Assembly: GCF_001428005.1 (NCBI RefSeq)
Contig: NZ_LMSB01000023.1
Span: forward strand, 189,396 to 253,395
Direction: 5' to 3'
From: Arthrobacter sp. Soil736
GTDB taxonomy: Bacteria; Actinomycetota; Actinomycetes; Actinomycetales; Micrococcaceae
Length of the DNA: 64,000 bases
The notes beneath the pieces were generated by a model, which worked only from the letters and a program-made list of their open reading frames with translations, was not told where the DNA came from and searched no databases. A program made the translations under genes and the position numbers. Numbering within the stretch: position 1 is the stretch's first letter; each line of letters opens with the position of its first letter. This document shows, in pieces, positions 54,241 through 62,677 of this stretch.

Positions 54241-56157
54241 GTGGCTGGGCTGATTAAACGCGAAGATATTGACGAAGTTCGCCAGCGCACGGATATCAAG
54301 GAAGTCGTCGACGGCTACGTCACGCTCAAGGGTGCCGGGCTGGGGACCTACAAAGGCCTGTGCCCCTTCCACGACGAGCGCTCGCCGTCGTTCACCGTCC
54401 GTCCCCAGGTGGGGCGCTACCACTGCTTCGGCTGCGGCGAGGACGGCGATGTCATCGCGTTCGTGCAGAAGCTGGACCACACCTCCTTCCACGAGGCCGT
54501 GGAGAAGCTGGCCGCCCGGATCGGCTACGAGCTGCGCTACGAGGACGGCGGCACCGGCCCCAACCGCGAAGAGGTAGGCCGGCGGCAGCGCCTCCTGGAC
54601 GCGCACAAGATCGCCGACGAATTCTTCCGTGCCCAGCTGCTGACGCCGGGCGCCGCCGAGGGCCGCAACTTCCTGCACGGCCGCGGCTTCGACCGCGCCG
54701 CCGCGGAGCAGTTCGGTGTGGGCTATGCACCGCAGGGCTGGGATGCGCTCCTCAAGCACCTCCGCGGACGCGGCTTCACCGATCAGGAGCTCAAACTGAC
54801 CGGGATGTTTTCCGAGGGCAACCGGGGGATCTACGACCGCTTCCGCGGCCGCCTCATCTGGCCCATCCGCGACATCGCCGGCGACACCATCGGCTTCGGC
54901 GCCCGCAAGCTGTACGAGGACGACCAAGGCCCCAAGTACCTCAACACCCCGGAAACCACCCTCTACAAGAAGTCCCAGGTGCTCTACGGGATCGACCTCG
55001 CCAAACGGAATATCGCCAAGGACCGTCAGCTGGTGGTGGTGGAGGGGTACACGGACGTGATGGCGTGCCACCTCGCGGGAATCCCGACGGCGGTGGCCAC
55101 TTGCGGTACAGCGTTCGGCACCGAACACATCAAGATCGCCCGGCGGCTGCTGTCCGACGATGGCACCGGGGGAGAGGTCATCTTCACCTTCGACGGTGAC
55201 GCCGCCGGCCAGAAGGCGGCCCTGCGGGCCTTCGAGGAGGACCAGCGCTTCGTCGCCCAGACGTACGTCGCGGTGGAACCGACCGGCGCCGACCCCTGCG
55301 ACCTGCGCCAAAGCAAGGGTGACGACGCCGTGCACGCACTGGTGCGGTCACGCCGGCCGCTGTTTGAATTCGCCATCCGCACCACGTTGAAGCAGTTCAA
55401 TCTGGACACAGTGGAAGGGCGCGTGCAAGGCCTGAAAGCCTCGGTGCCGGTGGTTGCCGCCATCCGGGACGCTTCCACGCGGACGGGCTACTGCCAGGCA
55501 CTCACCGGCTGGTTGGGCATGCCGGACCCGAACGAGGTGCTGCGCATGGTTAGCGCCGCCGTGAAACGGGGCGACCAGGGACGGTCGTCTGGTTCCGGCG
55601 CCCAAACTCCGGCGGCTTCCGCGCAGGCGGGCGGACCGGGCGTGGCTGCCGGACGTGCGGCGGGCGTTGTCCCGTCCTTCAACAGGCCGGATCCGCGGGA
55701 CCCGGTGGCGTCTATGGAGCGGCAGGCGCTGGAAGTGGCGCTTCAGGAGCCCTCGCTCCTGGGCGGAGGCATCTGGGAGCGTTTCTCGGCCGCACGGTTC
55801 GCTACACCGGCATTCCAGGCCGTCCACGACGCCATGCGTGCGTCCGGACTGGGACTCATCGGGGACCCGGTGAGGTGGGTGGAACAGGTGATGCAGGAGG
55901 TGCCCGAGCCCCTCCGGCCGCTGGTTTCGGAGCTTGCAGTGGTGCCGCTGCCGGCGAGCAACGCAGAGGGCGTGCTCAAATACTGTCGCGACATCCTGGC
56001 CAGGCTCTTCGAGCTGCAGATCACCCGCGTGAAGGCGGAGAAGATGGGCCAGCTCCAACGGCTGGATGCATCGGCACACCCCGAGGAATTCCAGCGGCTG
56101 AACCGCGAACTGATGATGCTGGAAATGGAGCGCCGCTCGCTCCGCTCCGACGCCTGA
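54241..56157 (+). CDS. dnaG: DNA primase
   Basis: A 638-residue primase that makes RNA primers at the replication fork. The N-terminal CHC2-type zinc finger is visible as LCPFHDERSPSFTV and YHCFGCGEDGD (ligands about 40-65). The TOPRIM domain has VVVEGYTDVMACHLAG (about 263-278) and FTFDGDAAGQKA, and a C-terminal helicase-binding-like region follows a low-complexity linker. The start is GTG 54241. It is last in the dusB-dgt-dnaG operon. The first tRNA-Asn gene starts 88 bp after its stop. Confidence 0.96.
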   Translation: MAGLIKREDIDEVRQRTDIKEVVDGYVTLKGAGLGTYKGLCPFHDERSPSFTVRPQVGRYHCFGCGEDGDVIAFVQKLDHTSFHEAVEKLAARIGYELRYEDGGTGPNREEVGRRQRLLDAHKIADEFFRAQLLTPGAAEGRNFLHGRGFDRAAAEQFGVGYAPQGWDALLKHLRGRGFTDQELKLTGMFSEGNRGIYDRFRGRLIWPIRDIAGDTIGFGARKLYEDDQGPKYLNTPETTLYKKSQVLYGIDLAKRNIAKDRQLVVVEGYTDVMACHLAGIPTAVATCGTAFGTEHIKIARRLLSDDGTGGEVIFTFDGDAAGQKAALRAFEEDQRFVAQTYVAVEPTGADPCDLRQSKGDDAVHALVRSRRPLFEFAIRTTLKQFNLDTVEGRVQGLKASVPVVAAIRDASTRTGYCQALTGWLGMPDPNEVLRMVSAAVKRGDQGRSSGSGAQTPAASAQAGGPGVAAGRAAGVVPSFNRPDPRDPVASMERQALEVALQEPSLLGGGIWERFSAARFATPAFQAVHDAMRASGLGLIGDPVRWVEQVMQEVPEPLRPLVSELAVVPLPASNAEGVLKYCRDILARLFELQITRVKAEKMGQLQRLDASAHPEEFQRLNRELMMLEMERRSLRSDA

Positions 56158-56245
56158 GGTGCCTTGCGGCGCCGTGCGGGGCGGCCCGTCCCGGCGCCGA
56201 TTTCGCTTCCCGGCAGGGTCTTTGCTAGGCTTATACCCGCTTCAT

Positions 56246-56318
56246 TCCTCCTTAGCTCAATTGGCAGAGCATTCGACTGTTAATCGAAGGGTTGCTGGTT
56301 CAAGTCCAGCAGGAGGAG
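56246..56318 (+). tRNA. tRNA-Asn (GTT), copy 1
   Basis: A 73-base cloverleaf. TCCTCCT pairs with AGGAGGA (acceptor), GCTC with GAGC (D stem), TTCGA with TCGAA (anticodon stem around CTGTTAA, anticodon GTT), and GCTGG with CCAGC (T stem with TTCAAGT). The discriminator base is G. CCA is not encoded. It is followed by a terminator hairpin and is repeated 198 bp downstream. Confidence 0.97.
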
Positions 56319-56324
56319 CGCACA

Positions 56325-56360
56325 GTCCCCGTTCCGGGCTTCCGGAACGGGGACTTTTTT
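56325..56360 (+). terminator. Terminator after tRNA-Asn copy 1
   Basis: Stem 56325-56337 with 56342-56354 (13 bp, GCTT loop) is followed by TTTTTT (56355-56360). This is a textbook rho-independent terminator just after the tRNA. Confidence 0.9.
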
Positions 56361-56443
56361 ATACCCGGGCGGGGTATTTCGTTTCCCCGCTCTGCCGATT
56401 TCCCATAGCGGCAAAACCTTTGCTAATGTCATACCTGCTTCAT

Positions 56444-56516
56444 TCCTCCTTAGCTCAATTGGCAGAGCATTCGACTGTTAATCGAAGGGTTGCTGGTTCA
56501 AGTCCAGCAGGAGGAG
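56444..56516 (+). tRNA. tRNA-Asn (GTT), copy 2
   Basis: Identical in sequence to the copy at 56246-56318. The 25-30 bases before each copy are also nearly identical (GCTA... TATACC or CATACC ...GCTTCATTCCTCC), so the duplicated block includes the promoter. Anticodon GTT and the same stems. CCA is not encoded. A second terminator follows. Confidence 0.97.
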
Positions 56517-56521
56517 CAAGT

Positions 56522-56555
56522 AACAGCCCCCGGCCTCATGAAGCCGGGGGCTGTT
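56522..56555 (+). terminator. Terminator after tRNA-Asn copy 2
   Basis: Arms 56522-56534 and 56543-56555 pair over 13 bp. GTCTTT follows. It sits between the tRNA and a convergent minus-strand gene. Confidence 0.85.
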
Positions 56556-56572
56556 GTCTTTGGATCAGCCAT

Positions 56573-56980
56573 TCAGACGAAGTCCATCTCCACCTGGAGG
56601 AACCTCTCGGCCTCGGCCACGGCCTCGGCGAAGGCCTCCCGTTCGGTGGGCGACTTCCGTGGTTCCCGGGGGTGCCATTCGTGCGGGGAGGAATGGACGC
56701 GGGTGAACCCGCCGTCGGGCGGGGCGTAGAAGATGCCGAAGCGCTGCACCGGCCATTCGGGGGACGTTTCGGGGGCCACCAGCAGTGCCGCGTTGAATGC
56801 CGGGTTGAACCACTGGGCGATGGGCCGCCGTCGGTCTTCAGTGAAAAGTCCCGCCGCATAGAGAGCTGCCGACTGCGCACTGGTCTGTGTGCACAGCCGG
56901 TCCCACCACAACGGCAGTATGCCGGCGTCGCACCGCTGCCACGTGGCCGGAAGTGGAGGATGATCCTGCCAGTGGGGCAC
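56573..56980 (-). CDS. Hypothetical protein
   Basis: A 135-residue protein not recognised as a named family. It has a Trp/Cys-rich N-terminal half (WQRCDAGILPLWWDRLC) and a charged C-terminal helix (REAFAEAVAEAERFLQVEM). The middle has no membrane segment or signal peptide. Codon use is like that of the flanking genes, which supports it as real. The start ATG 56980 is only a guess, since nearby alternatives lack clear ribosome sites. It is convergent with the tRNA block. Confidence 0.6.
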   Translation of the reverse strand: MPHWQDHPPLPATWQRCDAGILPLWWDRLCTQTSAQSAALYAAGLFTEDRRRPIAQWFNPAFNAALLVAPETSPEWPVQRFGIFYAPPDGGFTRVHSSPHEWHPREPRKSPTEREAFAEAVAEAERFLQVEMDFV

Positions 56981-57111
56981 GTATCAACTTTATCGCGCAC
57001 GGGGCCGCGCCGAACAGATGGCCGCCGCAGCTTGCCGTAAGGGATAGCAGGCGCTCAGTGCCGGATCCCTTGCCGGTTCTCAGCGCCGGTCAGGGGCAGT
57101 TCAGGGCCGGT

Positions 57112-57291
57112 TCAGGGCCGGTTCCACGGTCCCGGATTGATGCGGTACAGCAGCGCCGAACCCGCCACGGCACCGAGGATGATGCCCATCGCCGGGTTCC
57201 CCATGGCCCTGCCTGCGAAGTACCCTGCCACCGCTCCGAGGATCGCTCCAACGAACAGCCCGCGGCGGTTGCGGTGGGGTTTGCGAGTCAT
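57112..57291 (-). CDS. Small glycine-zipper membrane protein
   Basis: A 59-residue reading frame (too short for a longer gene list). MTRKPHRNRRG is a strongly basic start, followed by two short hydrophobic helices rich in Gly/Ala (LFVGAILGAVAGYFAGRAMG and IILGAVAGSALLYR). This is the pattern of small glycine-zipper membrane proteins. It ends in PGPWNRP. A direct repeat of TTCAGGGCCGG lies at the stop. It is about 35 bp from the Bcr/CflA gene on the same strand. Function is unknown. Confidence 0.6.
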   Translation of the reverse strand: MTRKPHRNRRGLFVGAILGAVAGYFAGRAMGNPAMGIILGAVAGSALLYRINPGPWNRP

Positions 57292-57325
57292 GCTGCCAGC
57301 CTACTGGCTGAGCACAACCCGGGGC

Positions 57326-58555
57326 CTAGTGGATGGACGGGACTGTCCTGGGCCGGACCACGATCCACAGGGCTGCGGCGGCGAGGAGGATGCAGCAGGC
57401 CTGGACGGCACCCATGGGAGTGGCGGAGCTGCCGCCCAGCCAGCCAACCACGGGCGAGATGATGCCGGCCATCATGAAGGTGGAGGCGCCCAGCAGAGAA
57501 GCGGCAGTGCCGGCCTGCGCGCCGTGGCTGGACAGTGCCAGGACCTGCACGCTCGGGAAGGTGAAGCCGGTACCGAGGATGTAGAACCACAGCGGCACCA
57601 TCACGCCCCAGAGCCCGAAGCCCAGCTGGTCGAAGATGACGATCAGGGCAGCCATCAGAAACATCCAGGCGGTGGAGCCGGCGAGGATCCACTGCGGGGG
57701 CACCCGGCGGATGAGTCTGGAGCTGGTCTGGACTCCGGCCACGATGCCCAGGGAGTTCACGCCGAACAGCAGGCCGTACTGCTGCGGCGTGAATCCGTAG
57801 ATGTCCTGGAACAGGAACGGTGACGCGGAGAGGTACGTGAACAGCCCGGCGAAGTTCATGCCGCCGAGCATGAGCAGGCCAACGAAGATCCGGTCGGAAA
57901 AGAGCGCACGGTACCGCTGCCTGGCCGTCAGGCCCGACTGGCCGCGCTTCTCTCGCGGCAGTGTCTCGCGGACCAGGAACATCGCGGCGACGATCACCAC
58001 CGTGCCGTAGCACGCCAGGAACACGAAGATGCCCGGCCACGGCATGACCAGGAGAAGCTGCGATCCGATGACGGGCGCCAGGATGGGGGCCAGCCCGTTG
58101 ACCAGGGCCATGCGTGAGAACATCCGGACCATGGCGTAGCCGCTGAAGAGGTCGCGCACCATGGCCATGGCCACCACGCCGCCGCCCGCTGCGCCAATGC
58201 CCATCAGCACACGGAAAAGGCCCAGCGTGGTTATGTCCGTGGAAAGCGCGGCCCCGACCGAGGCGGCGATATGCAGGGCGGTCGCCAGGATGAGGGGCAT
58301 CCTGCGGCCGAACTTGTCGCTGAACGGCCCGACCACCAGCTGTCCCAGCGCAAAGCCGAGCGTTGTGCCGGTCAGGGTCAGCTGGACCGCGGCCTCTGAT
58401 ACTCCCAGACTCGACTCCAGCGCGGGGAAGGCGGGCAGATAGAGGTCCACGGTGAACGGACCCAGGGCCGTGAGGGCGCCAAGAAGGAGGATGTAGAGGA
58501 ACTTCTGGCGGCGGCTTAGGGCATCGCCCGGGTTGATGGTGGTCACAGAGACCAA
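57326..58555 (-). CDS. Bcr/CflA-family multidrug efflux transporter
   Basis: A 409-residue MFS transporter with about twelve helices. The Bcr/CflA (DHA1) signatures are FTVDLYLPAFPALESSLG (about 34-51), LGQLVVGPFSDKFGRRMPLI (loop 2-3), and RVLMGIGAAGGGVVAMAMVRDL. Relatives export bicyclomycin, chloramphenicol and other small molecules. ATG 58555 is used; the first residues (MVSVTTINPGD) also contain an in-frame GTG. It diverges from the holin-superfamily gene. Confidence 0.9.
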   Translation of the reverse strand: MVSVTTINPGDALSRRQKFLYILLLGALTALGPFTVDLYLPAFPALESSLGVSEAAVQLTLTGTTLGFALGQLVVGPFSDKFGRRMPLILATALHIAASVGAALSTDITTLGLFRVLMGIGAAGGGVVAMAMVRDLFSGYAMVRMFSRMALVNGLAPILAPVIGSQLLLVMPWPGIFVFLACYGTVVIVAAMFLVRETLPREKRGQSGLTARQRYRALFSDRIFVGLLMLGGMNFAGLFTYLSASPFLFQDIYGFTPQQYGLLFGVNSLGIVAGVQTSSRLIRRVPPQWILAGSTAWMFLMAALIVIFDQLGFGLWGVMVPLWFYILGTGFTFPSVQVLALSSHGAQAGTAASLLGASTFMMAGIISPVVGWLGGSSATPMGAVQACCILLAAAALWIVVRPRTVPSIH

Positions 58556-58727
58556 TCCTAGGGTGCAAAGATCATACTTTTACAGCGTTGGAGGGCTCGC
58601 CGGACAGTAATTCCAGAAGTTGCGGATGACCCTGAATGATAGCTTTGTCAGCGGGGACGCGCTGAGCCACAGTCCGCCCCGGATAAGCCGAAGAAGAATC
58701 GATGATGGAACCAGTTAGGCGGAACCT
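58556..58727. promoter_or_regulatory. Divergent intergenic region, efflux pump / holin-superfamily gene
   Basis: A 172-bp gap with no coding potential that I trust, AT-richer in its middle. It must contain both divergent promoters. A minus-strand frame at 58572-58808 crosses it but overlaps the next gene and is not supported. Confidence 0.4.
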
Positions 58728-59609
58728 ATGAGCGGGCGTCACAGCGGGCGGGCCAACCAGGGATTGCGTATTACTGCGCTGCCAAAAACGTTGAAACTCA
58801 TCTTCCAACTGGCGCCGCGCCAGCTCAACGACGAAATCGCCCTGGCCAAGGTCGAGGTCAAGCGCAAGGGCAAGCAGCTGGGCGTTGCAGGAGCGTTCTT
58901 CGGGGTAGCGGCCGTGTTCGCCGCCTTCCTGCTGACCGGACTGATCGTCGCCGCGATCATGGGACTTGCCACCATCATGCCCGCCTGGCTCGCGGCACTG
59001 CTCGTATGCGCCTTATTCCTGCTCATTGCCCTCATCGGCGGGCTCATCGGCCTCCGGAAGTTCAAGAAGGCCATGCCGCTCGTCCCGGAGGACACTATCC
59101 GCGGCCTCAAGCACGATCTTGGAATCGCCAAGGAAGGCTCGGACTTCGACCCCGCCGTGCTGGACCCGAACTCACCGCAGGCCAAGGCGGCCAAGGAAGC
59201 CAAGGAAGCGGCCAAGGCCAAGGAGAAGGCAGACAAGGAAGCCAAGGCAGCAGCCGAGGCGATTGAGCTGCCCGCGCCCACCGAGCCCGAACTCCGCCGC
59301 CGCCTGCACCAGCGCCGTGAACACCTCAAGGGCGTCCGTGACGAGCTTGGCGAGGAAGTCGACGTCAAGCCGCAGGCCCAGGCCCTGCTCGCCGTTGCCC
59401 GGCACCGCCTGGACAACGGCAGGGACAAGCTCCGGGAAGGCAAGGAGCGGGCGGCCGGGAAGCTTGCGTCCCTGTCATCATCGGACCGCTCCGGAGAAGC
59501 CTCAGGTTCCCTGCCCGGGCAGCTTGAAGCCCGGTGGAAGCCGCTGCTCGCCCTCGCCGCATCCGCCGCCGTCCTGCTCGCCCTGCTGCGCAAACTGTTC
59601 AAGAGCTGA
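58728..59609 (+). CDS. Phage-holin-superfamily III-like membrane protein
   Basis: A 293-residue protein. The first half (about 20-125) has ELAPRQLNDEIALAKVEVKR-like IFQLAPRQLNDEIALAKVEV and two transmembrane helices (about 49-72 and 82-102), the pattern of the actinobacterial holin superfamily III/DUF1469 proteins. The central region is Lys/Ala/Glu-rich coiled coil (AAKEAKEAAKAKEKADKEAK, about 146-170). A charged helix follows, and a final hydrophobic helix (ALAASAAVLLALLRKLF) ends the protein. Chromosomal members are not true holins. Likely envelope-associated; role unknown. Confidence 0.78.
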   Translation: MSGRHSGRANQGLRITALPKTLKLIFQLAPRQLNDEIALAKVEVKRKGKQLGVAGAFFGVAAVFAAFLLTGLIVAAIMGLATIMPAWLAALLVCALFLLIALIGGLIGLRKFKKAMPLVPEDTIRGLKHDLGIAKEGSDFDPAVLDPNSPQAKAAKEAKEAAKAKEKADKEAKAAAEAIELPAPTEPELRRRLHQRREHLKGVRDELGEEVDVKPQAQALLAVARHRLDNGRDKLREGKERAAGKLASLSSSDRSGEASGSLPGQLEARWKPLLALAASAAVLLALLRKLFKS

Positions 59610-59664
59610 GCGCCGCCCTGAACTTTGACAGGAAGACGCCGCCCGCCACGGAGAGGGGGACCGG

Positions 59665-60288
59665 ATGAGGTTCATCGGCGCTGGTTCCCGACCCGGCCAG
59701 CCGCACGTCGACCGCGATCTGGTCTTCACTGTCCCTAACCTCCTCACCGTGCTGCGCTTCATGGGCGTGCCGCTCTTCATCTGGCTCGTGCTCGCCCGGA
59801 AGGAGTACGGACTCGCTGTTCTGGTGCTGGCCATCATGGGCAGCACCGACTGGGTGGACGGGTACGTCGCCCGGCGGTTCAACCAGGCCTCCAAGCTGGG
59901 CCGCGTCCTGGACCCCATTGCCGACCGGCTGGCGTTGATAGCCGTGGCGGTCACGCTGGTGATAGCAGGAGTGGTCCAGTGGTGGTACCTGGCCGCACTC
60001 GTGGTGCCGGATGCCGTGCTGCTCACCATGTCGCTGTTCTATTTCCACGGCCATCCGGATCTGCCTGTCAGCACGGTCGGCAAGGCCCGCACCGGACTGC
60101 TGCTGCTGGGCACTCCACTCCTGGTGCTCTCGAAGCTCTCCATCCCCTTTGCCGATGCCTACTTCGTTGCGGCGTGGATAGTGCTCGGCCTGGGGCTGAT
60201 CGGCCACTGGGTGGCCGCTTACAACTACTTCTGGGCCATCCGCCGGAAGGGCGAAACACTTAAAGCCGACGACGGCGGGCACGGCTGA
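59665..60288 (+). CDS. CDP-alcohol phosphatidyltransferase-family protein
   Basis: A 207-residue enzyme with about six helices. The CDP-alcohol phosphotransferase motif D-G-x2-A-R-x8-G-x3-D-x3-D is complete as DGYVARRFNQASKLGRVLDP plus IAD (about 63-86). The family transfers a phosphatidyl or related group from a CDP-linked donor to an alcohol such as glycerol phosphate or inositol in phospholipid synthesis. The acceptor cannot be told here. Its stop overlaps the next ATG (TGATG), so translation is coupled. Confidence 0.88.
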   Translation: MRFIGAGSRPGQPHVDRDLVFTVPNLLTVLRFMGVPLFIWLVLARKEYGLAVLVLAIMGSTDWVDGYVARRFNQASKLGRVLDPIADRLALIAVAVTLVIAGVVQWWYLAALVVPDAVLLTMSLFYFHGHPDLPVSTVGKARTGLLLLGTPLLVLSKLSIPFADAYFVAAWIVLGLGLIGHWVAAYNYFWAIRRKGETLKADDGGHG

Positions 60289-61196
60289 TGGTGGGGGTTG
60301 CGGTTTTCCTTGCGGTGATGGGCGCATTTTGCCTGGCCTTCGGGGCCCAGCGGCAGGGGAGTGCGGTCAAAGCCGATACCGGCGGGTTAGCGCTCAGCTC
60401 CAACGGATTCCTGCGCCTTCTGCGGAATCCCCGGTGGGTCTTCGGGCTCCTGCTCTTGTGCATGGGAATGGCGATGAACTCCGTCGCCCTGGTGTCGGCC
60501 CCGCTGACGGTCGTGCAGCCGATCGGAGCCATCGCCCTGGTAATCACCACCGTGGTGAACGCCAAGGACCAGGGGCTGAGCATCAACCGGGCCACGGTGG
60601 TGGCGATCTCTGCGTGTGTCACGGGCTCTGCACTGTTCGTCCTCCTTGCCGTGAACGTTACGCAGGAAAACCACCATGTCAGTTCCGACGACGAACTCAC
60701 CGTTGTTCTGCTGCTTGCCCTGGCCGTGAGCATCTTCGGCACCCTGGCGGCCATGTTCAAGCACCGCATGAGCGCCTTCATCTACATCCTTGGCGCCGGT
60801 GTCCTGTTCGGGTTCGTGGCGGTGCTGACCCGGATCATCGGCAAGCACCTCCTCGATCCGAACGGCCTGGGCCTGCTGAACGTGCAGTGGTACTCGGTGC
60901 TTGCCATTGCAGCGGCCGGCGGCCTGGGATCCTGGTTTGTGCAGAGCGCCTACTCCACCGGTCCGCCGGACCTCGTGATTGCCGGGCTGACGGTGATCGA
61001 CCCCATCGTGGGCATCGCGATCGGCATCGCCATCCTGGGCGAGCTGCGTCCGGATGTCCACGCCGTCATGGCGATTGCCATGGGTACAGCCGCAACCCTT
61101 GCTATCGTGGGAGTGATAGCCCTCTCCAGGCACCATCCTGAGGTCACCAAGCGGAAGAAAGACGCTCGGAAGGCCGCAGGCAGGGCATCCCACTAG
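60288..61196 (+). CDS. DMT-superfamily / NIPA-like membrane transporter
   Basis: A 302-residue protein with about nine to ten transmembrane helices. The repeated small-residue-rich helices and the segment SAPLTVVQPIGAIALVITTVVN, together with FVQSAYSTGPPDLVIAGLTV in the second half, resemble EamA/NIPA-type Mg2+ or small-molecule transporters. A basic C-terminal tail follows (KRKKDARKAAGRASH). The ATG overlaps the stop of the phospholipid enzyme gene, suggesting one operon. The substrate is uncertain. Confidence 0.77.
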   Translation: MVGVAVFLAVMGAFCLAFGAQRQGSAVKADTGGLALSSNGFLRLLRNPRWVFGLLLLCMGMAMNSVALVSAPLTVVQPIGAIALVITTVVNAKDQGLSINRATVVAISACVTGSALFVLLAVNVTQENHHVSSDDELTVVLLLALAVSIFGTLAAMFKHRMSAFIYILGAGVLFGFVAVLTRIIGKHLLDPNGLGLLNVQWYSVLAIAAAGGLGSWFVQSAYSTGPPDLVIAGLTVIDPIVGIAIGIAILGELRPDVHAVMAIAMGTAATLAIVGVIALSRHHPEVTKRKKDARKAAGRASH

Positions 61197-61292
61197 CCGA
61201 TTTTTCACTGCGGGCCAGGCGCCAACGCGCCAGCGGCCACCAGGGACGGTCAGCCGAAGCCGACCGCACCGTGACCACCAGGAGCTCTCCAC

Positions 61293-62489
61293 GTGACCAT
61301 GCCCGATGCCCAGCGCCCACTGACCATCCTCATTGCGGCGGACACCTATCCGCCCCACGTCAACGGCGCCGCACAGTTCGGCTACAGGCTGGCCAAGGGA
61401 ATGACGGGCCGCGGACACAACGTCCACGTCCTCGCCCCCCGCGCGGACACGGGCAGGAGCTTCACCGAATTCCGCAAGGAAGGCACCGTCCACCGGCTTC
61501 GCTCGCACGGTGTCTTCACACACGAGTACTTCCGGATCTGCTTCCCGTGGGAGATCAAGAAGGAGATCAGCCTGCTGTTCGACAAGGTTCAGCCGGACGT
61601 GGTGCACATCCAGAGCCACTACATGATCGGCGAGCACGTGCTGTACGAAGCCGAAAAGCGCGGCATCCGGATCGTTGCTACCAACCACTTCATGCCTGAG
61701 AACCTCAACCCGTTCCTGCCGTTCCCGCAGTGGTTCAAGGACATCATCGGGAAGATCTCCTGGAAGGACATGGGCAAGGTGATGGGCAAGGCGGACGTCG
61801 TGACCACGCCGACGCCGCTGGCCGCCAAGGCCATGCACCAGCACGCGTTCCTGCGCAAGGTCCTGCCGCTGTCCAACGGCATCGACTCCGCGGCCTACGA
61901 GCCCAGGCCGGACGAGGTCATTGAGCCGCACGCCAACCCCACGGTGCTTTTTGCGGGCCGGCTGGCGGAGGAGAAACACGTCGATGTGCTGATCAGGGCC
62001 GTGGCGGCCAGCCCCGCGGATCTGAACGTGCACCTGGAGATCGTGGGCGGCGGGGAAGTCCGCCCGGCCCTTGAGGCACTCGTGGAGCGGCTCGGGCTGC
62101 AGAACCGGGTGAAGTTCCTGGGCATGGCCAGCGACGAGGACCTGCGCGAGGCGTACATCAAGGCGGATATCTTCTGCATGCCGGGAACCGCGGAGCTGCA
62201 GTCGCTGGTGACCCTTGAGGCGATGTCCGCGTCCACGCCGGTGCTGCTGGCCGACGCCATGGCCCTTCCGCACCTGGTGCGGGACGGTGAGAACGGCTAC
62301 CTGTTCACGCCCAATGACAGTGCTGACCTGACAGAGAAGCTGACGAGGATCCTGCGCCTGCCGGCCGAGGAGCGGAAGGCCATGGGGCACGCCAGCCGCT
62401 GCATGGTGGAGCCCCACAGCATCCAGGGGACCCTTCAGACATTCGAGGACCTGTACCGCGGCGCGAGCTACGACGACAAGGTGGTCTAA
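61293..62489 (+). CDS. GT4-family glycosyltransferase (mannosyltransferase-like)
   Basis: A 398-residue glycosyltransferase of family 4 with GT-B fold. The N-terminal domain has IAADTYPPHVNGAAQFGYRLA (Gly-rich loop), and the C-terminal nucleotide-sugar domain has VLFAGRLAEEKHVDVLIRA (about 216) and the E-x7-E motif in AELQSLVTLEAMS (about 306-318). Actinobacterial relatives transfer mannose in phosphatidylinositol mannoside or diglyceride synthesis. The acceptor cannot be settled. The phospholipid-synthase gene two places upstream on the same strand is compatible. A 16-bp duplication covers its stop. Confidence 0.87.
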   Translation: MTMPDAQRPLTILIAADTYPPHVNGAAQFGYRLAKGMTGRGHNVHVLAPRADTGRSFTEFRKEGTVHRLRSHGVFTHEYFRICFPWEIKKEISLLFDKVQPDVVHIQSHYMIGEHVLYEAEKRGIRIVATNHFMPENLNPFLPFPQWFKDIIGKISWKDMGKVMGKADVVTTPTPLAAKAMHQHAFLRKVLPLSNGIDSAAYEPRPDEVIEPHANPTVLFAGRLAEEKHVDVLIRAVAASPADLNVHLEIVGGGEVRPALEALVERLGLQNRVKFLGMASDEDLREAYIKADIFCMPGTAELQSLVTLEAMSASTPVLLADAMALPHLVRDGENGYLFTPNDSADLTEKLTRILRLPAEERKAMGHASRCMVEPHSIQGTLQTFEDLYRGASYDDKVV

Positions 62490-62508
62490 AGCGAAGGTGG
62501 TCTAAAGC
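62478..62508. repeat. 16-bp tandem duplication at the glycosyltransferase stop
   Basis: AAGGTGGTCTAAAGC (62478-62492) recurs at 62494-62508 with one base between. Both copies contain TAA in a compatible position, so the encoded protein ends in KVV regardless. This is a second slippage-type duplication around a stop codon in the window (see 30113). Confidence 0.75.
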
Positions 62509-62596
62509 CGGCCACCAGTTTGCTAGAGTGTTTCTGCCCTGCAGATGGCGGGCCCCGGTGATGCACCTGCGTCGGGGCACGCGGTAGCAGGGGCAC

Positions 62597-62670
62597 GGGG
62601 CTATAGCTCAGCTGGTTAGAGCGCGGGACTCATAATCCTAAGGTCCTCGGTTCAAGTCCGAGTAGCCCTA
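62597..62670 (+). tRNA. tRNA with CAT anticodon (Met elongator or Ile2)
   Basis: A 74-base cloverleaf: GGGGCTA/TAGCCCT acceptor (G1-T72 wobble), GCTC/GAGC D stem, anticodon loop CTCATAA (anticodon CAT), T stem CTCGG/CCGAG with TTCAAGT, discriminator A. The anticodon stem CGGGA/TCCTA is weak at its top (C-A, then G-T). CAT serves elongator Met, or Ile2 if C34 becomes lysidine. The sequence alone does not decide; it is not the initiator type, which has three GC pairs next to the loop. Confidence 0.9.
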
Positions 62671-62677
62671 CCCGAAG

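Noticed and set aside
58572..58808. A 78-residue minus-strand frame between the efflux and holin-superfamily genes
   Set aside because: It overlaps the start of the plus-strand gene, lacks a ribosome site and has no recognised similarity.
60387..62417. A 676-residue minus-strand frame opposite the NIPA-like and glycosyltransferase genes
   Set aside because: Same reason: it crosses a gene boundary, and its His/Gly/Gln-rich translation matches no family.
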